This document shows positions 1-5,297 of a stretch of 6,454 nucleotides of DNA, piece after piece (positions within the stretch are counted from its first letter, which is position 1; every line of letters starts with the position of its first letter). The notes under the pieces were generated by a model that saw nothing but the letters and a program-made list of their open reading frames with translations, did no database searches and was not told the DNA's origin. A program made the translations under genes and the position numbers. The stretch is from positions 1 to 6,454 of the forward strand of contig CAMNIH010000098.1 in NCBI GenBank assembly GCA_946540365.1. Reading direction: 5' to 3'. This DNA comes from an uncultured Bacteroidales bacterium (lineage in GTDB: Bacteria > Bacteroidota > Bacteroidia > Bacteroidales > P3).

Positions 1-399
1 TTCCTGAAGCGTTGGTTTGCCAGCCGTGGCGAGAAGGATATGACCCCCGAGTCGATTGAGGCCGACTGGGCTGAGAAGTACCTGCCCTCGCTGAAGTGGG
101 AGCTCATCGAGTCGAAACTGGAGGAGATCCAGCCCGTCGAGCCGACAAGCAATCAGATCGTCGACTACATCAAGGACATCTTGCGCCACAACGACCAGAA
201 GCCCGAAGGCGAGAAGAAAGAGGAGACCGAGCAGCGCCTGGAGCAGGCCGCCCGCAGCATCGCTGCCGACCGCAAGAATGTGCAGCAGTTGGTCGACCGT
301 ATCTATGCCGAGAACCTCGCCAAGCTCTTCAAAGCCCAGCTGAATCCCACGGTGGAGAAAGTCAGCGCCAAGGAGTTTGCCGAGCGTGCTCAAAAGTAA
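1..399 (+). CDS. tig: Trigger factor, C-terminal part (5' truncated by window edge)
   Basis: Trigger factor is the ribosome-associated cytosolic chaperone and peptidyl-prolyl isomerase that receives nascent chains. The reading frame is open from base 1, and 132 residues are visible, starting FLKRWFASRGEK and ending EFAERAQK before TAA. The visible part is alpha-helical, charged and rich in Glu, Lys and Gln. It matches the C-terminal arm region of Bacteroidota trigger factors as I recall them: an FLKRW start, a 'lkWeLIeskl' helix, and a closing helix of the 'AENLAKLFKAQ' kind. The ribosome-binding N-terminal domain and the PPIase domain lie outside the window. The next gene starts 17 bases downstream on the same strand, so the two may share a transcript. 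The family assignment rests on remembered sequence patterns rather than on a catalytic motif. Confidence 0.85.
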   Translation, partial: FLKRWFASRGEKDMTPESIEADWAEKYLPSLKWELIESKLEEIQPVEPTSNQIVDYIKDILRHNDQKPEGEKKEETEQRLEQAARSIAADRKNVQQLVDRIYAENLAKLFKAQLNPTVEKVSAKEFAERAQK

Positions 400-416
400 A
401 TGTTAATCCGAATAAG

Positions 417-1613
417 ATGAAGAAAATTCTGTTGTCGGTGCTGACGGCCTGTCTGCTCTTGACGGCCCGCGCCCAAGAGAATGACGGCATCGTCTACTCA
501 AACACCCTCTTTGGGTCGTTTGCAGTGGGTGCCAGTGCCTATAGCCACAACGGCGAGAGCTCTTTTGGTGTCCCCTCGGTGAACCTCACCGGCGGTGTCT
601 GGTTGGCCAGTCCGTTGGCGTTCCAGGTCTCGTTGGATGGCATCATGAGGTCCGATGCCGCCGGCAACAGTTCGACGTTCCTTTTCGCCAATGCCGAATT
701 CAAATGGGATGTCAACTCGACCTTCTTCCATGTGTACAACCGTAACTACCTCAGCCCTGTACCGTTTTATCCGATCCTGGGCTTGGGGGCTGCGTGGTTG
801 ATGGGTATGGACAATTCGTCGATCGACAATGCCTTCCAGATGATGCTGGGCCTGCAAGCCCCCTATCGCATTGGCAACTATATGGATGCCATCCTGCAGT
901 ATAAGTGCTACTTCCTGCCGCAGGGCTTCGATAATTCGCCGGGCGACAACTACCTGCACACCTTCGGTGTGGGGTTGCTCTTCCGGCAGAGCACCGAACC
1001 CTTCCACCGCCGTACGGAGCGCTACACGCGCGGCCTTGCCGAGGATTGGTTCATCGGTGTGGGTGTCGGCCCGAACTACTCGGCGTTCGACCTCTTCACC
1101 AACGACCACCTGGGTGGGTTGGCCATGGTGGGTGTGTCGCCTGAGTTGATGTTTGGACGCAACTTCAGCAACTTCTGGTCGGTACGTGCCGAGGTGGGTG
1201 GCTTTTCGGCCCACGAGCAGTACGACACCATCAACCTCTGCGCCGGCCCAGGCTACCGCTACGCCTTCCTGCATGCCGACCTGATGCTCAATGTGAGTAA
1301 CCTCATCTTCCGGGGACGGGGTGTGCGCTTCAACCTGCTGCCGTATCTTGGCGCGGGTCCCGTATGGCGCTTCGACCGCCCGTCGTTCGATGTGGCTACC
1401 AACTTCGGCCTGCTGTTCCGCTACTATCTCGGCCGTCGGGGCGACCTTTTCCTCGACGCCAAGTATGTGATGGTCACGCCGAGTATTGGTGGCGGCATGG
1501 GCCCGTCGGGTAAGTTCTATGGCGTGGGGTTGCCCAGCATCACGGTGGGATACATCCATAATTTCGGACAGAATTCAACCCGTTACCGCATCCCCATCTA
1601 CGAGGTTCGATAA
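417..1613 (+). CDS. Secreted outer-membrane beta-barrel-like protein with internal duplication, unknown function
   Basis: The product has 398 residues. It begins MKKILLSVLTACLLLTARAQ, a classical signal peptide with probable cleavage after Ala19 (A-R-A, then QEN), so the protein leaves the cytoplasm. I do not recognise a named family. The mature chain alternates hydrophobic and polar residues, with many Gly, Tyr, Phe and Asn, which fits an outer-membrane barrel of amphipathic strands. Two halves look homologous, roughly residues 25-191 and 210-385. 'FYPILGLGAAW' (117-127) corresponds to 'LLPYLGAGPVW' (307-317), and 'HTFGVGLLFR' (181-190) to the 'NFGLLFRYYLG' and 'SITVGYIHNFG' stretches. Residues 192-209 are a charged linker. 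The ATG at 417 was chosen because the signal peptide begins exactly there; the same frame is open further upstream, but only across the trigger factor gene. The last residues are VR, not the C-terminal Phe common in proteobacterial barrels. A strong hairpin follows the stop. Confidence 0.8.
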   Translation: MKKILLSVLTACLLLTARAQENDGIVYSNTLFGSFAVGASAYSHNGESSFGVPSVNLTGGVWLASPLAFQVSLDGIMRSDAAGNSSTFLFANAEFKWDVNSTFFHVYNRNYLSPVPFYPILGLGAAWLMGMDNSSIDNAFQMMLGLQAPYRIGNYMDAILQYKCYFLPQGFDNSPGDNYLHTFGVGLLFRQSTEPFHRRTERYTRGLAEDWFIGVGVGPNYSAFDLFTNDHLGGLAMVGVSPELMFGRNFSNFWSVRAEVGGFSAHEQYDTINLCAGPGYRYAFLHADLMLNVSNLIFRGRGVRFNLLPYLGAGPVWRFDRPSFDVATNFGLLFRYYLGRRGDLFLDAKYVMVTPSIGGGMGPSGKFYGVGLPSITVGYIHNFGQNSTRYRIPIYEVR

Positions 1614-1626
1614 GAACGGACAGTAA

Positions 1627-1664
1627 AAGAGAGGAACGCGGCCGTCAGGCCGCGTTCCTCTCTT
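1627..1664. terminator. Bidirectional intrinsic terminator between convergent genes
   Basis: A perfect 17-bp inverted repeat (arms 1627-1643 and 1648-1664) encloses the four-base loop GTCA. The stem core is CGCGGCC/GGCCGCG and the outer part is A/G-rich against C/T-rich. On the plus strand the 3' arm ends in CTCTCTT followed by CTATTT. On the minus strand it ends in CTCTCTTTTA. It sits 13 bases past the barrel gene's stop and 15 bases past the rhodanese gene's stop, which is the expected place for a terminator shared by two converging transcripts. The T tracts are modest. Confidence 0.85.
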
Positions 1665-1679
1665 CTATTTCCTCCACTT

Positions 1680-2081
1680 TTATTTGACGGTGGGCTTGCC
1701 GGCTTGTTGCCAGGCCTGGAGGCCGCCGCCGAGGTCGTAGACGTAGGTGCCCTGTTCGGCCAACAGCAAGGCGGCCCTTCCGCTGCGCTTGCCGGTGCGG
1801 CAGTAGACAGCCACCTGCTCGTCTTTCAGACGTAGCCGCTCGACGAAGTCGGGCTGGTTGATGTCGATGTTCTCGGCACCCGCGATATGGCCCTCGTTGA
1901 ACTCGCTGCGCGTACGCACGTCGATGACGCGCATCCGGTTGGATTGCACCAAGGCCTCGAAGTCGTTGACGTGCATGATGGTCACGCGCTCCTGCGGATT
2001 CTGGGCCTTCTCGGCTTTCTTGCTGCCGCCACAGCCCACGGCCATCACGGCAACGATTGTCATCAGTAAGAGTTTCTTCAT
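1680..2081 (-). CDS. Rhodanese-domain lipoprotein
   Basis: The product is 133 residues. An N-terminal lipoprotein signal MKKLLLMTIVAVMAVGC puts the lipidated Cys at residue 17, followed by a short polar linker (GGSKKAEKAQ). A single rhodanese domain covers about residues 33-130. It carries the typical 'VIDVRTRSEFNEGHIAGAENI' region at 52-72, the active-site loop C94-R-T-G-K-R-S100 with catalytic Cys94, and the closing 'YDLGGGLQAW' segment (115-124). Such domains form a persulfide on the Cys and transfer sulfane sulfur, or act as small redox/thiol proteins. Here it would sit in the cell envelope. No run of acidic residues follows the Cys, so the surface-export signal described for Bacteroidota lipoproteins is not obvious. 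The ATG is 6 bases after the stop of the PLP-dependent lyase gene, so the two are almost certainly co-transcribed. The sulfur acceptor is unknown. Confidence 0.9.
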   Translation of the reverse strand: MKKLLLMTIVAVMAVGCGGSKKAEKAQNPQERVTIMHVNDFEALVQSNRMRVIDVRTRSEFNEGHIAGAENIDINQPDFVERLRLKDEQVAVYCRTGKRSGRAALLLAEQGTYVYDLGGGLQAWQQAGKPTVK

Positions 2082-2087
2082 GTTGCG

Positions 2088-3431
2088 TTATTGTTTATTG
2101 ATTATTCTTTCTATCCGTTCCAGACAGTCGACCAGCTGGGCGCGCGGGCATCCGATGTTGAGGCGGAAGCAGCCCTCGTAATCCGGGCCGCCGAATGTGG
2201 TGCCGTCGTTCATGACCACCTTGGCCTCGTTGATGAAGCGGTTGGCCAGTTCCTTATGGGGGATGCCGTAGGCGCTGAAGTCGAGCCAGGCGAGGTAGGA
2301 AGCCTCGGGCAGCACGGCCTTCACCTTGGGCAGGCGCTCTCTTAGGTATCTGTCAAGGGCCTGAACATTTGCGTTCAGATAGTCCAGCATCTGGCGCTGC
2401 CATTCCTCGCCCTCGCGGAAGGCCGCCTCGGCGGCGGTGAAGGCGAAGATATTGCCACCGGCGACGCCCAGCGCGTCGAGCCATCCGAAGAAGCGTTTCC
2501 TCAGTGTTGCATCGGTGATGCAACATACCGAACTGCCCAGGCCTGCGATGTTGAAGGTCTTGCTGGGTGCCATGAAGGTGATGCTGTGGGCGGCGGCTTC
2601 GGGGCAGACGGTGCTGTAGCTCACGTGACCCCTCCGCCCTTCGGGCACCTCCCCTTCGCAAGGGGAGGATTTTGTTGAGGTTGATGGCACCTCCCCTTCG
2701 GATTGTATTGCAGCCAGGCATTCCTCCCCTTGCAAAGGGGAGGTACCCGAAGGGCGGAGGGGTGCTGATGGCCGGAGGGGTGCTGAAGGCCGGAGGGGTA
2801 ACAATGGCAGCGTGAGGTCAGCATGGATCTCGTCGCTTACCACGAGGAGCCCCTTGCGGTGGCAGATGTCGGCGACACGCCGCAGCGTCTCCGCACCCCA
2901 CAGGGTGCCGGCGGGGTTGTGGGGATTGCTCATGATGAATATCTTGCAGCCCTCGGCCTTGCGCTCGAAGTCGTCGAAATCGATCGCAAACCGACCCTCC
3001 TCGATTTTCAGCGGACTGCATATCACCTCGCGGCCGCAGCCCTTCGGCACGTTGAGGAAGGGCGGGTAGACGGGCGTGGTCACCAGCACCCGGTCGCCGG
3101 GCTGGGTGAAGCAAAGCAGGGCATAGCTGATGCCCGCCACGATGCCAGGGATGAAGTGGAGGGTGTCTTTGGTGGTATGTATATCGTAGTGCTTCGCCAG
3201 CCAGGCGGTGACGGCCTGCCAGTAGCCGTCGGAGGGCATGGTGTAGCCCAGCACGGGGTGGTCCAAACGCCGGCGCATGGCCTCCAGCACGAAGTCGGGC
3301 GACCGCCAATCCATATCGGCCACCCACATGGGCGTCAGGTCGTTGCGGCCGTACATGCCCGGCAGGGCATCCCACTTGAAGCAGTCGGTTCCATGGCGGT
3401 CGATCGGTGTGTCGAAGTCGTATTGTGTCAT
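2088..3431 (-). CDS. MalY/PatB-type PLP-dependent C-S lyase (cystathionine beta-lyase) with an in-frame repeat insertion
   Basis: This is a fold-type I aminotransferase-like enzyme of the MalY/PatB group. These enzymes cleave cystathionine or cysteine by beta-elimination to pyruvate, ammonia and a thiol, and act in the cytoplasm. The start at 3431 gives 447 residues beginning MTQYDFDTPIDRHGTDCFKWD, as in the family. A longer in-frame start at 3488 is rejected because it lies in the promoter. Visible landmarks are 'MWVADMD' (35-41), 'VYPPF' (121-125), 'SNPHNPAG' (168-175), SDEIHADL (199-206, Asp200 facing the pyridine nitrogen), the PLP lysine Lys291 in 'APSKTFNIAGLG', and Arg423 in 'CFRLNIGCPR' for substrate carboxylate. 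Residues 212-268 are encoded by a palindromic repeat and have no counterpart in normal relatives. Removing them leaves 390 residues, the usual family length. The insert falls in the loop between SDEIHADL and the lysine strand, so activity may be altered. Substrate specificity cannot be read from the sequence. Confidence 0.92.
   Translation of the reverse strand: MTQYDFDTPIDRHGTDCFKWDALPGMYGRNDLTPMWVADMDWRSPDFVLEAMRRRLDHPVLGYTMPSDGYWQAVTAWLAKHYDIHTTKDTLHFIPGIVAGISYALLCFTQPGDRVLVTTPVYPPFLNVPKGCGREVICSPLKIEEGRFAIDFDDFERKAEGCKIFIMSNPHNPAGTLWGAETLRRVADICHRKGLLVVSDEIHADLTLPLLPLRPSAPLRPSAPLRPSGTSPLQGEECLAAIQSEGEVPSTSTKSSPCEGEVPEGRRGHVSYSTVCPEAAAHSITFMAPSKTFNIAGLGSSVCCITDATLRKRFFGWLDALGVAGGNIFAFTAAEAAFREGEEWQRQMLDYLNANVQALDRYLRERLPKVKAVLPEASYLAWLDFSAYGIPHKELANRFINEAKVVMNDGTTFGGPDYEGCFRLNIGCPRAQLVDCLERIERIINKQ
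2628..2799. repeat. Composite palindromic repeat inserted in frame in the lyase gene
   Basis: The insertion has four parts on the plus strand. First is a 42-bp arm at 2628-2669. Second is a decayed same-orientation copy at 2670-2711, of which only the 15-base core GGCACCTCCCCTTCG (2686-2700) remains, exactly 42 bases from its match at 2644-2658. Third is an inverted 42-bp arm at 2722-2763 matching the first at 40 of 42 positions. Last are two further copies of an 18-bp end unit running to 2799. On the coding (minus) strand it reads as 57 residues without a stop: three hexamers of the PLRPSA kind, TSPLQGEE, a linker, then SSPCEGEVPEGRRG. I see no clear target-site duplication (flanks CACGTG and AACAAT). 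The boundaries are accurate to a base or two, and the net insertion must be a multiple of three. Confidence 0.85.
2755..2808. repeat. 18-bp tandem repeat, three units
   Basis: The units lie at 2755-2772, 2773-2790 and 2791-2808. The first is CGGAGGGGTGCTGATGGC; the second differs by one base. The third is diverged after CGGAGGGGT, where the original gene sequence begins. Each unit repeats the terminal bases of the 42-bp palindromic arm plus GCTGAW, and on the coding strand encodes PLRPSA, PLRPSA, then PLRPSG. This looks like slippage or stepwise growth at the element's end, always in a multiple of three. Confidence 0.85.
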
Positions 3432-3477
3432 TGTATCAATGCGTTTTAGCGTTGCCGTTGGGGTCTGAAAAACGCTG

Positions 3478-3510
3478 CAAAGATACAATAAATTGCCGAC
3501 ACTGACAAAA
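3478..3510 (-). promoter_or_regulatory. Bacteroidota-type promoter for the lyase-rhodanese operon
   Basis: Read on the minus strand, TTTTG (3510-3506) is followed by 20 bases and then TATCTTTG (3485-3478). This matches the -33 TTTG / -7 TANNTTTG consensus of the primary sigma factor in Bacteroides and relatives. It lies about 47 bases upstream of the ATG at 3431. Its position rules out the longer possible start of the lyase gene at 3488, which falls at the upstream edge of the -7 box. Confidence 0.75.
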
Positions 3511-3600
3511 ATACTTGGCTCCCGAGCGTCAAAAACCTTCTCCGATAGGTGTTTCGTCGTCTCTATGTATGGGACGACAGCGATTAGCCAAGGGTGTCGT

Positions 3601-4254
3601 TCACGGCTGTTGCGGCATCTCGCAGACGATGCTCCAGCTGCCCATCTTCGTCCCGCGGCAGTCGAGCTCCTGGTAGTCGGCCACCTCGAAGCCCAGATGG
3701 CGATAGAAGGCCAGGTTGCGCTCGCTGTTGGTGAAGAAGCAGAGGCGTGTGCCGCCGTGCTGGCGGATATAGGGCACGACGCCGTCCATCAGCATCTCGC
3801 GGCCATAGCCTTGCCCTTGGTGCTCGGGACTGACGGTGAGCGAGCTGAGATACCAGGTGGTGCCGCCCAGCAGGGTGTGGCAGTAGTGGCCGGCCTGGGT
3901 GTCCATCGCCAGCCATTCCTTGACGATGTCCTGCTTCGGCAGCCGCAGCACGCGTCCCCATCCGTGCAGCAGGTATTGCAGGTCTGAAGGCTTGCGCCAG
4001 TCGGGCGGAAAGAGGTCGGCCACGGCCACCGGCACCCCGCCGCTGTGGCCGACGAGGAAGTGCGCACGCCGCCGTGTCGTGCGGTACTCGCTGTGTATCA
4101 TCGCCCGCATAAAGGCCAGCCGCTCCTCGCGGTCAGCGAAGAAGTTGGTGAAATACTCGTAGTCGGCGAAGGCCTGCACAGACAGCTCGGCGCATTGGGC
4201 GATTTCCCGGTGCTGCATGGGCGAAAGGGTTAGATGCTCGGTGGTCATATCCAT
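3601..4254 (-). CDS. GNAT family N-acetyltransferase
   Basis: The product is 217 residues and probably cytosolic, with no signal or membrane segment. GNAT enzymes transfer the acetyl group of acetyl-CoA to an amine. Strand beta-4 and motif A are clear: 'WYLSSLTVSPEHQGQGYGREML' spans 134-155, with the pyrophosphate-binding loop Q146-G-Q-G-Y-G151. Motif B follows as 'NSERNLAFYRHLGFEV' (176-191). The N-terminal half (about 1-115) contains 'QAFADYEYFTNFF' and is the variable acceptor-binding part, so the substrate cannot be told. The layout resembles the broad puromycin-acetyltransferase-like GNAT branch, but no drug resistance role can be claimed. Starts at 4254 (MDMTTEH) and 4248 (MTTEH) are both possible. 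It lies 33 bases after the lipoprotein gene on the same strand, so co-transcription is likely. No convincing terminator follows it before the next promoter. Confidence 0.88.
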   Translation of the reverse strand: MDMTTEHLTLSPMQHREIAQCAELSVQAFADYEYFTNFFADREERLAFMRAMIHSEYRTTRRRAHFLVGHSGGVPVAVADLFPPDWRKPSDLQYLLHGWGRVLRLPKQDIVKEWLAMDTQAGHYCHTLLGGTTWYLSSLTVSPEHQGQGYGREMLMDGVVPYIRQHGGTRLCFFTNSERNLAFYRHLGFEVADYQELDCRGTKMGSWSIVCEMPQQP

Positions 4255-4287
4255 GATTGATTCTTCGTTCGGGGTGCCTGCGTACCA

Positions 4288-5271
4288 TCAGTCCTCGATC
4301 GCCACCGCAGGCCAGCCGTAGTCCTGGTAGTAGCGGTAGGGGAGGTGGTGGCGCTTCAGGTAGTAGCGCAGCTGTTCGCGGCGGACGGCTTCCTGGACAT
4401 CATGATTGGAGTGCATGTTCTGGTAGACGTCGTAGTGCTTGCCGAAGATGCGGCGGGCGCTGGCCTCCCAGCCCGCGCCGTCGACGGTCTGCTCGAAGGT
4501 TTTGACCACGGGCTTGCCGTCCTGCAGCACGAGGGTCATCATGCCGCTGTGGTTGCCGCCCGAGACGCACTTCAGCGTGTCGCCGCTCGGCGTGTACCAG
4601 AACACCCAGCAGTCGCACCACACTTGCGCCACGGTGTCGCTCTCCTCCTCGCCGGCCACGATCATCAGCGAGGGGATGCAGAGGTCCTGGCGCGCGGTGT
4701 CATGCAGGTAGTACACCCCGATCTCGCGTACCAGGTAGTCGCCGATGGCGTCGCGTACGGCCTGCTCCTGACGCGAAATCTCGATGTGGCGCACGCAGTC
4801 GGCTTTGTGCCCGTCGAAGTCGGCCATCAGCCACCGGCCGTCGACGCGCTCCATATAGAGCTTGTGCTCCTCGACGTCGGTGTCTTCGGCAGACTCCTCC
4901 CCTTCACAAGGGGAGGTGCCCGCAGGGCGGAGGGGTTCCCACTGCTGCCGCACACTGATGGTGGCCACGGCGTGGTCCTTGTCGGTCTGCTCCACGGCGG
5001 TGACGGTGTAGTCGGCGATGGTGCCGCCGTTGCCGGTGACGAAGTAGTAGAGCCATTCGTGATCCATGGCCTCGTGTTCGGGCAGGTGGTTGAACATCGT
5101 GTCCAGCACGGCGTAGAAATCCGCCGTCATATAGTCTTTCGACTCCTCCCGCAGCTCGTGGTCGGGGATGTAGCGGCAGAGCTCTTCGGCCCGCTGTTTC
5201 AGTTTCGCTTCGTTGCTCGTGCATGCCGCCAGCAGCAGGGCGGCCAAGGTGAGTGTGGTCAGTCTTTTCAT
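4288..5271 (-). CDS. Two-part lipoprotein of unknown function, with a palindromic-repeat insertion
   Basis: The product is 327 residues. The signal MKRLTTLTLAALLLAAC has a lipobox with lipidated Cys17, so it is an envelope lipoprotein. The start at 5271 was chosen because the signal peptide begins there; the 29 residues that an upstream start would add overlap the preceding gene. I do not recognise a named family with certainty. Residues 25-165 look like a small alpha+beta domain ending in 'YMERVDGRWLMADFDGHK', a pattern seen in DUF3828-like or NTF2-like lipoproteins. Residues 170-327 form a second domain with 'VWCDCWVFWYTPSGDTL', 'CVSGGNHSGMMTLVL', 'SARRIFGKHYDVYQ' and the ending 'YRYYQDYGWPA', which I have seen in Bacteroidota hypothetical lipoproteins. 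Residues 113-126 (PLRPAGTSPCEGEE) come from a 42-bp palindromic insertion between 'VRQQWE' and 'SAED'. It is flanked by the fusion gene (26 bases upstream) and the GNAT gene. Confidence 0.8.
   Translation of the reverse strand: MKRLTTLTLAALLLAACTSNEAKLKQRAEELCRYIPDHELREESKDYMTADFYAVLDTMFNHLPEHEAMDHEWLYYFVTGNGGTIADYTVTAVEQTDKDHAVATISVRQQWEPLRPAGTSPCEGEESAEDTDVEEHKLYMERVDGRWLMADFDGHKADCVRHIEISRQEQAVRDAIGDYLVREIGVYYLHDTARQDLCIPSLMIVAGEEESDTVAQVWCDCWVFWYTPSGDTLKCVSGGNHSGMMTLVLQDGKPVVKTFEQTVDGAGWEASARRIFGKHYDVYQNMHSNHDVQEAVRREQLRYYLKRHHLPYRYYQDYGWPAVAIED
4895..4936. repeat. Solo 42-bp palindromic repeat inserted in frame in the lipoprotein gene
   Basis: This single copy matches the left arm in the lyase gene at 38 of 42 positions. 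It has the same two-hairpin plan: a 9-bp stem (CCTCCCCTT against AAGGGGAGG) with a three-base loop, and a short GCCC/GGGC stem with a three-base loop. The adjoining tail is GGAGGGGT. It adds 14 codons (PLRPAGTSPCEGEE) in the same orientation and frame as the first arm read in the lyase gene. No target duplication is visible. Confidence 0.85.
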
Positions 5272-5297
5272 GTCAGTATGTTTTTGTTTGTTCGATT

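Noticed and set aside
417..452. Lipobox-like LTAC in the signal peptide of the barrel-like protein
   Set aside because: The hydrophobic stretch before Cys12 is too short and the hydrophobic core continues after it (LLLT). Cleavage after A-R-A at residue 19 fits better.
498..1559. Long open frame (353 codons) on the minus strand opposite the barrel gene
   Set aside because: It is rich in His, Arg, Val and Glu with no recognisable motif. It is an antisense shadow caused by high GC in the third codon positions of the plus-strand gene, which has a clear signal peptide.
2628..2808. CRISPR array or intrinsic terminator in the repeats of the lyase gene
   Set aside because: There are no regular spacers between direct repeats, the hairpins lack T tracts, and the region is translated through in frame.
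2823..3449. Plus-strand open frame opposite the lyase gene
   Set aside because: It is a shadow of the MalY/PatB-type coding sequence, whose catalytic motifs are all on the minus strand.
3511..3600. Possible terminator after the GNAT gene (GTCGTC/GACGAC at 3556-3578; long-range CTTGGCT/AGCCAAG pair before a T-run)
   Set aside because: The inner hairpin has no T-rich tail. The outer pair is only 7 bp with a loop of more than 60 bases, and its T-run is better explained as part of the -33 promoter box.
2628..4936. Insertion sequence with a transposase
   Set aside because: No transposase frame exists in or near the repeats. They are small, non-autonomous palindromes at most, and no target-site duplications are visible.
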